Source of the DNA: an uncultured Isoptericola sp.
GTDB lineage: Bacteria > Actinomycetota > Actinomycetes > Actinomycetales > Cellulomonadaceae
Direction of reading: 5' to 3'
NCBI GenBank assembly: GCA_947497265.1
Contig: CANMFP010000003.1
Coordinates: forward strand, 62,001 to 126,000
DNA: 64,000 nt
Part shown: positions 44,943-53,182 of the stretch, piece after piece
How positions within the stretch are numbered: position 1 is the first letter of the stretch
Layout of the letters: every line of letters begins with the position of its first letter
Program-made: the position numbers and the translations under genes
Notes under the pieces: generated by a model
Seen by the model: only the letters and a program-made list of their open reading frames with translations
Told to the model about the DNA's origin: nothing
Databases searched by the model: none

Positions 44943-46019
44943 TCAGAGCCGTCGCACCAGAGGCTGCAGCACCTCCGCGGAGATCAGCGACCACAGGTCC
45001 TTGGGGTCGGTCGGCTCGGCGATGAGGTCGACCTGCCGCAGGAGCCGGCGCGCGTCGGGGTCGGCGAGCACGGCCGCGTGCACGTAGCGCAGGGCGGTCC
45101 AGTCCTCGACGGCGAACCCGACGGAGTCGAACACGGTCACCTGGTCGGGGCTGGTGCGCCCGGGGGCGTCGCCGGTGAGGATCTGCCACAGCTCGGTCAC
45201 CTCGGACGTGGCCGGGAGCTGCTGGATCTCGCCCTCGATCCGCGTCTGCGGCTCGTACTCGACGACGACGGCGGTGCCCGGCGCGGTGAGGATGCCGGCC
45301 TCGAGCTCGGTCTTGCCGGGGCAGTCGCCGCCGATGGCGTTGACGTGCACGCCGGGGGCGGCGTCCGCGAGCATGTCGAGGGTCAGCACGGTGGCGTTGC
45401 GCTTGTCGGCGGTGCAGGTGGTGACGACGTCGGCGCCCCGGACGGCGTCGGCGGCGCTGGTGGCCTCGTGCACCTCGAAGCCGAGGCTGCGGGCGTTGCG
45501 GACCAGCTTCTCGCGCGCCGCGGGGTCGACGTCCCACGCGCGTACGTGGGTGATCCCCAGGGCGGCTCGCATGCCGAGCGCCTGGAACTCCGCCTGCGTG
45601 CCGGTGCCGATCAGGGCGAGCGTGCGCGAGTCGGGCCGCGCGAGGGCGCGCGCCGCGAGCGCGGAGGTGGCGGCGGTCCGCAGCGCGGTGAGCAGCGTCA
45701 TCTCCGCGAGGAACGTCGGGTACCCGTTGTGCACGTCGGCGAGCACGCCGAACGCGGTGACGGTCTGGAAGCCTCGCAGCGGGTTCACCGGGTGGCCGTT
45801 GACGTACTTGAAGCCGTAGGTGACGCCGTCGGAGGTGGGCATGAGCTCGATGACGCCCTCGTCGGAGTGCGAGGCGACGCGGGGGCGCTTGTCGAGCTCG
45901 GGCCAGCGGCGGAAGTCGGCCGCGAGGGCGTCGGTCAGCTCGGCGATGATCCGTTCGGGGCCGCGGGCGGCGATCCAGCGGGCGGCGGCGGGGACGTCCA
46001 GCAGGTCGACGGTGGTCAT
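44943..46019 (-). CDS. ocd: Ornithine cyclodeaminase
   Basis: 358 residues of the ornithine cyclodeaminase/mu-crystallin family. It binds NAD in LALIGTGTQAEFQALGM (about residue 142) and has the catalytic Asp in IGGDCPGKTE (about residue 233), plus GFKYVNGHPVNP near residue 70, all typical of true ornithine cyclodeaminases. The reaction converts ornithine to proline and ammonia in one step. ATG overlaps the upstream arginine hydrolase stop (ATGA). Together the two enzymes would turn arginine into proline. Confidence 0.92.
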   Translation of the reverse strand: MTTVDLLDVPAAARWIAARGPERIIAELTDALAADFRRWPELDKRPRVASHSDEGVIELMPTSDGVTYGFKYVNGHPVNPLRGFQTVTAFGVLADVHNGYPTFLAEMTLLTALRTAATSALAARALARPDSRTLALIGTGTQAEFQALGMRAALGITHVRAWDVDPAAREKLVRNARSLGFEVHEATSAADAVRGADVVTTCTADKRNATVLTLDMLADAAPGVHVNAIGGDCPGKTELEAGILTAPGTAVVVEYEPQTRIEGEIQQLPATSEVTELWQILTGDAPGRTSPDQVTVFDSVGFAVEDWTALRYVHAAVLADPDARRLLRQVDLIAEPTDPKDLWSLISAEVLQPLVRRL

Positions 46020-46975
46020 GCTCGGGCCTCCTTCACGACGGGTGCGGCGGGCGTGGTGCCACGGGCCGGGTCGGGCCGCAGCTCGAGGGTGCAGCACTTG
46101 ACCGAGCCGCCACCCTTGAGCAGCTCGGACAGGTCGATGCCGACGGGCTCGAAGCCTCGGTCGCGCAGGGCGGCGTGCATCCCGGTGGCGCGGTCGGTGA
46201 GGAAGACGTGGCGGCCGTCGCTCACCGCGTTGAGGCCGAGCACGGCGGCGTCGGCCTCGGTGGCCTCGACGGCGTCCGGGTACCGCTCGCGCAGCGTCGC
46301 CCGGGACTCCGGGGTGAAGGCCTCGGGGAAGTAGGCGATCTCGGCGCGCGTGCCGCCGTCGGGCCCGCCGGTGCTGAGCACGGCGAGGGCCGTGTCGAGG
46401 TGGTAGAAGCGCGGGTCGACGAGCTCGAGCGTGAGGACGTCGACGCCGAGCCGCTCGGCGACCTCGGCGTGCGCGGCGCGGGTGGTGCGGAAGCCGGTGC
46501 CGGCGAGCATGACCTGGCCGTCCCACAGCAGGTCGCCCTCGCCCTCGTTGCGCTCGGCGGCCTGGCCGAGGCTGACGAGGCCGCGGACCGGGCCGGACTC
46601 GCGCAGCCATGCCTCGTACGCGACGCCCTCGGGCCGGCGCTCGGGGAACGTGAAGCGTGCCGCGAGCGCCTTGCCGCCGACGACGACGCCGCCGTTGGCC
46701 GCGTAGACCATGTCGGGCAGGCCGGGCTCGGGCGAGATGACGTCGACCGTGTGCCCGCGCGATTCGTACGCCGCTTTGAGCGCCTGCCACTGGACGACGG
46801 CGTGGCCGGCGTCGACCGGCACGGTGACGTCCATCCACGGGTTGATCGCGTAGACGACGTCGAAGTGCACGGGGGGGCACATGAGGAAGTGGCGCGGGGT
46901 CGCGGTGCGGTCTCGGGCGGTGTGCGTCGCCGTGCCGGGCTCGGGAGGCGCGACGGGCGGTGTGATCAACGTCAT
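46016..46975 (-). CDS. Arginine dihydrolase/dimethylargininase-like guanidine-modifying enzyme
   Basis: 319 residues of the amidinotransferase/DDAH superfamily. Features: FLMCPPVHFDVVYAINPWMD (about residue 30), DMVYAANGGVVV, FYHLDTALAVL (catalytic His) and SVKCCTLEL (catalytic Cys near the C-terminus). The MCPP-INPWM segment resembles cyanobacterial ArgZ and the N-terminal half of AgrE, which split arginine into ornithine, CO2 and ammonia; dimethylargininases share the fold. Coupling to ocd favours arginine as substrate and ornithine as product, but citrulline or methylarginine chemistry cannot be excluded. TACGGT ends 6 nt before the ATG. Divergent from an AsnC-type regulator. Confidence 0.82.
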   Translation of the reverse strand: MTLITPPVAPPEPGTATHTARDRTATPRHFLMCPPVHFDVVYAINPWMDVTVPVDAGHAVVQWQALKAAYESRGHTVDVISPEPGLPDMVYAANGGVVVGGKALAARFTFPERRPEGVAYEAWLRESGPVRGLVSLGQAAERNEGEGDLLWDGQVMLAGTGFRTTRAAHAEVAERLGVDVLTLELVDPRFYHLDTALAVLSTGGPDGGTRAEIAYFPEAFTPESRATLRERYPDAVEATEADAAVLGLNAVSDGRHVFLTDRATGMHAALRDRGFEPVGIDLSELLKGGGSVKCCTLELRPDPARGTTPAAPVVKEARA

Positions 46976-46981
46976 GCGGTG

Positions 46982-46987
46982 ACCGTA
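46982..46987 (-). promoter_or_regulatory. Putative leaderless -10 element of the arginine hydrolase gene
   Basis: TACGGT on the minus strand ends 6 nt before the ATG at 46975. Confidence 0.5.
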
Positions 46988-47015
46988 GGGGGTGCGGCGT
47001 TGCCCCCGACGTACT

Positions 47016-47051
47016 GAATCATGCGCCTGGGATGCCCTTTCTGCATGATTC
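47016..47051. promoter_or_regulatory. Probable AsnC/Lrp operator between divergent genes
   Basis: GAATCATGC (47016-47024) and GCATGATTC (47043-47051) are perfect inverted copies 27 nt apart start to start, about 2.5 helical turns. They lie between the arginine catabolic operon and the AsnC-type gene, the right copy next to a possible -10 TACCCT (47054-47059) of the regulator. Likely bound by the regulator itself. Confidence 0.6.
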
Positions 47052-47098
47052 GCTACCCTTGACGCAACGAATCGCCGCCGACGAGTGGAGAATGCACC

Positions 47099-47554
47099 GT
47101 GGACGAGACCAACCGCCGGATCGTGGGACACCTGCTGCGCGACGGGCGGGCGTCCTACGCGGAGATCGGCGAGACCGTGGGGCTCTCCGCGCCCGCCGTG
47201 AAGCGGCGCGTCGACCGCATGCAGGCGCGCGGGGAGATCTCCGGGTTCACCGTCCGCGTCTCGCCGGAGCAGCTCGGCTGGCGCATCGAGGCGTACGTCG
47301 AGATCTTCTGCCGCGGCAACATCTCCCCCGCCGCCCTGGAGCGCGACTTCGGCCCGATCCCCGAGGTGGTCCGCGTGGACACCGTCACCGGCGAGGCCGA
47401 CGCGCTGGTGCAGATCATGGCGGACTCCATGGCGGACGTGGAACGCATCGTCGAGTCGTTCCGGGTCGGCGCGCGCGTCGACAAGACCCGCACGGCGATC
47501 GTCATGTCCCGGGTGATCGACCGCCCGGCCCGTGCCGACGCGGGGTCGGTGTGA
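47099..47554 (+). CDS. AsnC/Lrp-family transcriptional regulator
   Basis: 151 residues. N-terminal winged HTH (about 1-60) reads IVGHLLRDGRASYAEIGETV and LSAPAVKRRVDRMQ; the C-terminal RAM ligand-binding domain follows (EAYVEIFCRGNI, VDTVTGEADALVQIMA). Such regulators respond to amino acids; divergent placement next to arginine hydrolase and ornithine cyclodeaminase suggests it senses arginine, ornithine or proline. GGAG 8 nt before the GTG is the likely ribosome binding site, so this gene, unlike its neighbour, has a leader. Its stop overlaps the lipoprotein start. Confidence 0.9.
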   Translation: MDETNRRIVGHLLRDGRASYAEIGETVGLSAPAVKRRVDRMQARGEISGFTVRVSPEQLGWRIEAYVEIFCRGNISPAALERDFGPIPEVVRVDTVTGEADALVQIMADSMADVERIVESFRVGARVDKTRTAIVMSRVIDRPARADAGSV

Positions 47555-48507
47555 CGGTCGGTCGTCGCGGCCGCGCCGCCAGGGTGCTGGCCACGTCCGT
47601 CGTGGTCGTGGCGGTCTCGGCATGCGGCTCGGCGGGCGAGCCGCCGGACGCTCCGTCGAGGACACCGTCGGCCCCGGCGACCACCGCGACCGTGCCCGAC
47701 GACGTCACCTCGAGCCTGCGGGTCGAGGTCCGCCAGGATCGCACCCAGTACGCCGAGGGCACCGCCAAGCTGCACGTGACCAACGGCTCGGCCGCGACGC
47801 TGACGCTCCTGTCCGGGAGCATGGGGGCCGACGGGTTCGGGCCGAGCGGCCCGGACGGCGCCCAGCAGCCCGCGACGCTGCGGCCGGGGGCGGCGCGGGA
47901 CGTCCGGATCACCCTCGGCGACGTGGACTGCGCGTCCGCACCACCGGCGTCGGGCACCCCCGGGGACGACGGCGAGGGCACCGTGCCGGTGCGCATGACG
48001 GTCGCGCTCGGTGAGGCCGCTGCGTCGGGACCGCCGAGGGAGGTGGCGCTGACCGCGACGGACCCGCACGGGCGCCTCGCCGCCGTCCACACCCAGGAGT
48101 GCGCCCGGCGGCTCGTGGCGTCCGGGGCGTCGCTGAGCGTGCTGCCGGACCTGGCGACCGAGCGGCGCGGCGGCGAGCTGGTGCTCCTGCTGCGCGTCCG
48201 GGTCGAGCCGGTACCCGGCGGCCCGCGGGTCGCGGTGGAGCGGATCACGGGCACCACGCTCATGGCCCCGGCCGACGGTTCGGAGGCGTGGACGGGCCAC
48301 GCCGTGGAGCCGGACGGCGCCGGCGACGTGGTCCTCGACGTCGTCCCGCAACGATGCGACCCGCACGCCGTGGCCGAGGACAAGCGCGGCACGTTCACAC
48401 CGGTGCTGACCACCGTGGACGGCGTCGCGCAGCCGCCGGTCTACCTCCCGCTGCCCGAGGAGGCTCGGGCAGCGTTCTTCGACTACGTCAGCGCCGCCTG
48501 CGACTGA
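47551..48507 (+). CDS. Lipoprotein of unknown function
   Basis: 318 residues starting at a GTG that overlaps the AsnC stop (GTGA). A basic N-terminus, a hydrophobic core and the lipobox AVSACG (Cys about residue 24) mark a lipoprotein anchored outside the membrane. A Pro/Ser/Thr linker leads to beta-rich sequence with four or more cysteines (VDCAS, TQECARR, QRCDPHAV, SAACD), probably two disulfides. No family is recognised. Why it is coupled to an amino-acid regulator is unclear. Confidence 0.7.
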   Translation: MTVGRRGRAARVLATSVVVVAVSACGSAGEPPDAPSRTPSAPATTATVPDDVTSSLRVEVRQDRTQYAEGTAKLHVTNGSAATLTLLSGSMGADGFGPSGPDGAQQPATLRPGAARDVRITLGDVDCASAPPASGTPGDDGEGTVPVRMTVALGEAAASGPPREVALTATDPHGRLAAVHTQECARRLVASGASLSVLPDLATERRGGELVLLLRVRVEPVPGGPRVAVERITGTTLMAPADGSEAWTGHAVEPDGAGDVVLDVVPQRCDPHAVAEDKRGTFTPVLTTVDGVAQPPVYLPLPEEARAAFFDYVSAACD

Positions 48508-48514
48508 AACTGAA

Positions 48515-48570
48515 CGGGCGCCCGGCCCCTCCCCCCACCTGGCCGGTCGAGGAAGGCTGCCGGGCGCCCG
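48515..48570. terminator. Inverted repeat at a convergent junction
   Basis: CGGGCGCCCGGC (48515-48526) pairs perfectly with 48559-48570; the loop is 32 nt. It lies between the lipoprotein stop and the 5'-nucleotidase stop. Confidence 0.65.
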
Positions 48571-48578
48571 GTCCGGAA

Positions 48579-50879
48579 TCAGTCGGTGAGGCGCCAGGGG
48601 CCCCACGGCGAGTCGCCGGGCTCCTGGTTCCGCGTCCACCACTGCGCCTCGAAGGTGGCGCCGTCGTGCTCGACGAAGTCACCGGCGGTGAAGACCCGCG
48701 AGGGCGTCCACACGGCCGTGCCGTCCGCCGTCGTCGCGATCTCCTGCCACGAGCCCCACGGCGAGGCCCCCGGGGTCTCCGTGGTCCACCACATGGCCTC
48801 GTGGACCGCACCGTCGTAGGTGACCTGGTCGCCCGCGGTGTAGACCTCGCCGCGCACCCACTCCGGCGGGCCCGAGGCCTCCACCTCCCCGACGACGACC
48901 TCGGTGCCCGTGGCCGCACCGACCAGCGTCAGCGTGCCGGCCTGCCCGTCGGGCAGGGTGAGCTCGACCGACGCGGTCCCGACCTCGTCGAACGGCTCGG
49001 TGCCCACGGTGCTGTCGACGGCGAACCGGCCGAGCTCCTGCCCGTCGAGCTCGACGACCAGCTCGTCGTCCGTGACGTCGGCCGGGGCGGACATGGACCA
49101 GGACGACACCTCGAACGCCGTCGGCGCACCGGCCTCGAGCGCCTCGTTCACGCTGAACGACACCCCGACGGCGCGCTGGCTCGGGTCGACCCCGAGCGGC
49201 TCGTCCACGGCGTGCTCCGCCATGTAGTCGACAAACGCCGTCAGGTCGACCTTGCCGGTGTCCCGCGCGTCGGCGCCGTCGGCGAAGACGTGGAAGTTGT
49301 CCCCGCCGGTGGCCAGGAACGAGTTCACCGTCACCGAGTAGGAGGCATCGAGGTCGATCGCCTCGCCGTCGAGCCACATCCCCGTGATCCGGTCGCCCTC
49401 CGCGAGCGCCGGGTCATAGGTGTAGGTGAAGCCCTCGGAGGCCCCGAGCCGCAGGAACGGCCGCGACGGGACGTCGCCGGAGGCGTCGCGCTGCCACTGC
49501 TGCTCGAGCGCCGTCTTGACCTGCTCGCCCGTGAGCCGCATGTTGACCAGCGTGTTGGCGAACGGCTGCACCACGGCGGCCTGCTGGTAGGTCAGGGTGC
49601 GCGGCAGCTCCGCCTCCGGGTCACCGGTCAGGTCGGCCCGCAGGCCGCCCGGGTTCATGAACGCGATCTCCGCGGAACCGGCCTCCTCGGTCGCGGTGGC
49701 CCAGCGCTGCACCTCGGCGACGAGGTTGCCCAGGGTGGACTCGCCGCCACGGTTCTCGACGAGGACGTCCTCGCCGGTCTCGGCGTCGACGCCCCAGCGC
49801 TGCGCGCGGTGGTGGACGCCGGAGACCTCGCCGAGCGGCTCGGCACCGAGCTCGGCGGCGACGTTCTCGGCCTCGTCGACGATCTGCTGCACCTCGGGGT
49901 CGGCCGGGTAGTTGCCGAGCAGCGGCAGCACGTCGGTCTCCAGGCCGAGGATCTCGCCCGTGCCCGGGTCGACGGTGTAGACGAGCTGGTTGAGGTTCAC
50001 GCCGTACTGCCCGGCGGAGACGACGGGCCGCTCCGTCACGGCCCGCCCGGCCCAGTCGGCGACGGGGACCCGGCAGTCGTACTCGAGGTGGGTGTGGCCC
50101 GAGACGATCGCATCGACGTCGCCGTCGAGCCCGGTGACGACGTCGCCGAACGCGCCGTCGGTCACGCTCGCGCAGTCGTTCGACGTGGCGCCCTCGTGGA
50201 CGAGCACGACGACGACGTCGACACCCTCCGCGCGCAGGTCGTCCGCCTCGGCGTTCGCCGCCTCGACGATGTCGGTGACCTCGATGTCCTCGATGCCGGC
50301 GGGGCTGACGAGGAACGGCAGGTCCTCGGTCACGGCGCCGACGAAGCCGATCTCGACGCCGTCCTGGGTCGAGATGTACGAGGCGGGGACGGCGTCGTCG
50401 CCGGTGGCCCGCATCTTGAGGTTCGCGGCGACGTACTCCCACTCGGCACCGCCGAACGGGTTGGTCTCGGGGTCGAAGTCGCCGAGGACGCGGTCGACCA
50501 GGTCGTGGTACCCGCCGTCGAGCTCGTGGTTGCCGACCGCCGAGACGTCGAGGCCCGCGGCGTTGAGGGCGTCGATGGTCGGCTTGTCCTGCTGGATGAA
50601 CGACTCGAACGTCGAGGCGCCGATGAGGTCGCCCGCCGCCGCGAAGACCGTGTTCGGGTTCTCCCCGCGCAGCTCCTGCACCGCGCCGGCGAGCACCGCC
50701 GCACCGGCGGAGCCGCCGAACGTGTCCTCGAGGATGCGGCCGTGGAAGTCGTTCGTGGCAAGGATCTGGATGTCGACAGGGTCGGCGGCCTGGGCTGGCA
50801 GCGCGCCGACGGTGGCGACACCCGCGAGCGCGAGGCCGAGCGTCGTGGCTCCGGCCACCTGCTTGCGCATGGTGTGCAT
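48579..50879 (-). CDS. Secreted 5'-nucleotidase/metallophosphoesterase with two C-terminal CBM5/12-like modules
   Basis: 766 residues. A Sec signal (cleavage after PAQA, about residue 31) precedes a calcineurin-like domain with ATNDFHGRI, AAGDLIGAS, VGNHELDGG and SGHTHLE (two-metal site), then a 5'-nucleotidase C-terminal domain with NPGGLRADL and GGDNFHVF. A beta-domain (about 570-670) is followed by two Trp-rich chitin-binding modules (VYTAGDQVTYDGAVHEAMWW at about 682 and VFTAGDFVEHDGATFEAQWW at about 730). The enzyme would release phosphate and nucleosides from extracellular nucleotides while bound to chitin or cell wall. A second in-frame ATG lies 9 nt later. GGGAG is the ribosome binding site. 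Confidence 0.92.
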   Translation of the reverse strand: MHTMRKQVAGATTLGLALAGVATVGALPAQAADPVDIQILATNDFHGRILEDTFGGSAGAAVLAGAVQELRGENPNTVFAAAGDLIGASTFESFIQQDKPTIDALNAAGLDVSAVGNHELDGGYHDLVDRVLGDFDPETNPFGGAEWEYVAANLKMRATGDDAVPASYISTQDGVEIGFVGAVTEDLPFLVSPAGIEDIEVTDIVEAANAEADDLRAEGVDVVVVLVHEGATSNDCASVTDGAFGDVVTGLDGDVDAIVSGHTHLEYDCRVPVADWAGRAVTERPVVSAGQYGVNLNQLVYTVDPGTGEILGLETDVLPLLGNYPADPEVQQIVDEAENVAAELGAEPLGEVSGVHHRAQRWGVDAETGEDVLVENRGGESTLGNLVAEVQRWATATEEAGSAEIAFMNPGGLRADLTGDPEAELPRTLTYQQAAVVQPFANTLVNMRLTGEQVKTALEQQWQRDASGDVPSRPFLRLGASEGFTYTYDPALAEGDRITGMWLDGEAIDLDASYSVTVNSFLATGGDNFHVFADGADARDTGKVDLTAFVDYMAEHAVDEPLGVDPSQRAVGVSFSVNEALEAGAPTAFEVSSWSMSAPADVTDDELVVELDGQELGRFAVDSTVGTEPFDEVGTASVELTLPDGQAGTLTLVGAATGTEVVVGEVEASGPPEWVRGEVYTAGDQVTYDGAVHEAMWWTTETPGASPWGSWQEIATTADGTAVWTPSRVFTAGDFVEHDGATFEAQWWTRNQEPGDSPWGPWRLTD

Positions 50880-50919
50880 GTGTGATTTCTCCCACTGATC
50901 GAGATGGATGAAATCACAC
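50880..50919 (-). promoter_or_regulatory. Inverted repeat directly upstream of the 5'-nucleotidase start
   Basis: GTGTGATTTC (50880-50889, plus strand) and GAAATCACAC (50910-50919) are perfect 10 bp inverted copies with 20 nt between. One arm abuts the ATG and the ribosome binding site GGGAG lies at its edge. It may be a dimeric operator or an mRNA hairpin that affects translation. Confidence 0.5.
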
Positions 50920-50969
50920 TAGCCAGCGCCGCCCCCGCGCGGGCACCGGGCGGGTAACGATCGGGGAAA

Positions 50970-51374
50970 CTACGGGCGACGCTCCGGGGACCCGGGGATC
51001 TGCGCCGGCTCCGAGAGGTGCCCGGTGCGCCGCAGCCACCACTCGACGACCACCGTGGTGAGCGGCGGGACGGCGGCCGCGAGCGCCACGAACGTGCGCC
51101 ACAGCCCCCAGCGGTGCTTGAGGGCGACGATCAGCGCGACGACGACGTAGGCCACGAACGCCCCGCCGTGCAGCCGCCCGAACAGCCACACCCCCGCCTC
51201 GGTGGTCTCCGTGACGTACTTGAGGACCATCCCGACGATCAGGCCGGCCCAGGTGAAGGCCTCGATCCAGGCGACGACGGCGTAGAGCCGGCCGAGCCCG
51301 GAGAGCTGCGGCTTGGCGCCGGGTCGTGCCGTGGCGGTGCGGTCCGCGGGGGTGAGGGTGTCGGGCGCGGGCAT
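50970..51374 (-). CDS. DUF3817 membrane protein
   Basis: 134 residues with three hydrophobic helices (LYAVVAWIEAFTWAGLIVGM, LHGGAFVAYVVVALIVAL, TFVALAAAVPPLTTVVVEWW) and the DUF3817 features RLHGGAF and a conserved Glu in the first helix. Function is not known; such proteins often accompany transporters. GGAAGGA 8 nt before the ATG is the ribosome binding site. Confidence 0.82.
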   Translation of the reverse strand: MPAPDTLTPADRTATARPGAKPQLSGLGRLYAVVAWIEAFTWAGLIVGMVLKYVTETTEAGVWLFGRLHGGAFVAYVVVALIVALKHRWGLWRTFVALAAAVPPLTTVVVEWWLRRTGHLSEPAQIPGSPERRP

Positions 51375-51464
51375 GCGGGGGTCCTTCCGGGACGGGCGGG
51401 GTCGTCCGGTCCAACGCCTCGCCCGCCGTCCGGGTTCCCGCGGATCGGTGCTGCTCGGTGCTGC

Positions 51465-52202
51465 TCAGCGCTGCGCCGCGGGCCGCACGACGATCTCGTT
51501 GACGTCCACGTCGGCCGGTTGCTCGATCGCGAAGCCGACGGCGCGGGCCACGGCGTCCGGCGGGATGCTGGCCGCGCGGTAGGCCTCCATGGCGGCCGAC
51601 GCGGTCGGGTCGGTGATGTGGCCCGCCAGCTCGCTCTCCACGACGCCGGGCGAGATCGTCGTCACCCGGATGCTCGGGTCGGACTCCTGGCGCAGGCCCT
51701 CGGTGAGCGCCCAGGCGGCGTACTTGGTGGCGGAGTAGACGGCCGACGTCGGGACGACCTCGTGGGCGCCGATCGACGCCACGGTCACGACGTGGCCGCC
51801 GCCCTGCGCGCGGAAGTGCGGCAGGACGGCCGCGATGCCGTGGAGCAGGCCGCGGAGGTTGACGTCGAGCATGCGGTCCCACTCGTCGACCAGCAGGGCG
51901 TCGAGCCGGGAGAGCAGCATGACGCCGGCGTTGCCGACGAGCACGTCGAGGCGCCCGTGCTCCGCCACGACGGCGTCCACCACGGCGGTGACCGCGTCGC
52001 GGTCGCTCACGTCGAGCTCGCGGGCCTCGGCACTGTGTCCGGCGTCGCGGAGCTCGCCGACGGCGGCCCGGAGGCGGTCGACCCGGCGAGCGGTCAGGAT
52101 CACGTGATGGCCCTCGGCGGCGAGCCGGCGGGCGGTCGCCTCGCCGATCCCGCTGCTCGCGCCGGTGACCAGGACTGTGCGGGGTGTAGTGCTGTGTGTC
52201 AT
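51465..52202 (-). CDS. Short-chain dehydrogenase/reductase
   Basis: 245 residues. NAD(P)-binding TGASSGIGEATA, structural NAGVM, and catalytic Ser, Tyr and Lys in VASIGAHEVVPTSAVYSATK. The Arg after the second strand (TARRVDRL) suggests NADPH. It lies divergent from an XRE/MmyB-type regulator, an arrangement seen repeatedly in actinobacteria where the regulator controls the oxidoreductase. The start ATG sits inside the palindrome TGTCATGACA. CAGGGT ends 7 nt before it. Confidence 0.9.
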   Translation of the reverse strand: MTHSTTPRTVLVTGASSGIGEATARRLAAEGHHVILTARRVDRLRAAVGELRDAGHSAEARELDVSDRDAVTAVVDAVVAEHGRLDVLVGNAGVMLLSRLDALLVDEWDRMLDVNLRGLLHGIAAVLPHFRAQGGGHVVTVASIGAHEVVPTSAVYSATKYAAWALTEGLRQESDPSIRVTTISPGVVESELAGHITDPTASAAMEAYRAASIPPDAVARAVGFAIEQPADVDVNEIVVRPAAQR

Positions 52203-52206
52203 GACA
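52197..52206. promoter_or_regulatory. Palindrome over the SDR start codon
   Basis: TGTCATGACA is a perfect 10 bp palindrome that includes the SDR ATG. If the mRNA is leaderless this is also the transcription start, a good place for a repressor such as the divergent XRE-type protein. Confidence 0.35.
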
Positions 52207-52292
52207 TCGACCCTGCGCGCCGGGTCGCGGTCCGAGGAAGGCCGCCCCGCGCCTGGGAGCGGCGCACCCTCCCTCGCGAGTCCGCCGCGACC

Positions 52293-52298
52293 TAGCAT
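52293..52298 (+). promoter_or_regulatory. Putative leaderless -10 element of the XRE regulator
   Basis: TAGCAT ends 7 nt before the ATG at 52306. Confidence 0.5.
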
Positions 52299-52305
52299 CG
52301 GGACC

Positions 52306-53175
52306 ATGGCCTCGACACCGCTCGGCGACTTCCTCCGCGGCCGGCGCGCCCGCGTGACCCCCCGCGAGGCCGGGGTGCCGGTCGTGGGGGTGCGCCGCGT
52401 GCCAGGTCTGCGGCGCGAGGAGGTCGCGATGCTGGCCGGGATGAGCGTCGACTACTACGTCCGGCTCGAGCAGGGCCGGGAACGCCATCCGTCGGCGCAG
52501 GTGCTGGACGCGCTGAGCCAGGTGCTGCAGCTCGACGACGACGCCCGCCTGCACCTGTACCGGATCGCCGGTCTTGCCCCCGCACCGGGGCGGGTGACGC
52601 TGCCCGAGCAGATCGACGCCGGGCTGGCCGACCTGCTGGACCGGTGGCCGGACACTCCCGCGCTCGTCGTCGGCCGCGCCTACGACGTGCTGGCCACCAA
52701 CGCCCTGGCCGGCGCGCTGTTCGACGGCTTCGACGACGGCGTGAACCTGGTCCTCACGGTGTTCCTCGATCCCGCGGCACGCACGTTCTACCCGGACTGG
52801 GACGAGGTGGCGAGCTCGACGGTCGCGGGCTTCCGGCTCCTGCACGGAGCCTTCCCCCACGACCCCCGGATCCGCGAGGTGCTGCGCACCGTGACCGCGC
52901 AGAGCACCGAGTTCGCCGACCGGTGGGCACGCCACGACGCGCGCGGCAAGGGGCACGGCAGCAAGCGGTTCCACCACCCGGACGTCGGCGGGCTCACGCT
53001 GCGGATGCAGACCTTCGACGTCCCTTCGAGCCCCGGTCAGCAGCTCGTGGTCTACCACGCCCACGACGGGTCGAGCTCGGCGGCCCTGCGGTTGCTGGGG
53101 TCGCTCGCCGCCACCCGCGGCGCCTCGGAGGTCTCGGCCCCGCCGGGCCGGCCGCCGTCGGACCGTCTGCCATGA
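52306..53175 (+). CDS. XRE-type HTH regulator with MmyB-like ligand-binding domain
   Basis: 289 residues. The HTH at the N-terminus reads VRRVPGLRREEVAMLAGMSV followed by YYVRLEQGRERHPSAQVL, and the rest is the PAS-like MmyB domain (PALVVGRAYDVLATNALAGA; FLDPAARTFYPDWDEVASS). The family binds fatty-acid-like ligands in the one studied structure. It probably regulates the divergent SDR gene. Confidence 0.9.
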   Translation: MASTPLGDFLRGRRARVTPREAGVPVVGVRRVPGLRREEVAMLAGMSVDYYVRLEQGRERHPSAQVLDALSQVLQLDDDARLHLYRIAGLAPAPGRVTLPEQIDAGLADLLDRWPDTPALVVGRAYDVLATNALAGALFDGFDDGVNLVLTVFLDPAARTFYPDWDEVASSTVAGFRLLHGAFPHDPRIREVLRTVTAQSTEFADRWARHDARGKGHGSKRFHHPDVGGLTLRMQTFDVPSSPGQQLVVYHAHDGSSSAALRLLGSLAATRGASEVSAPPGRPPSDRLP

Positions 53176-53182
53176 TCGACCG

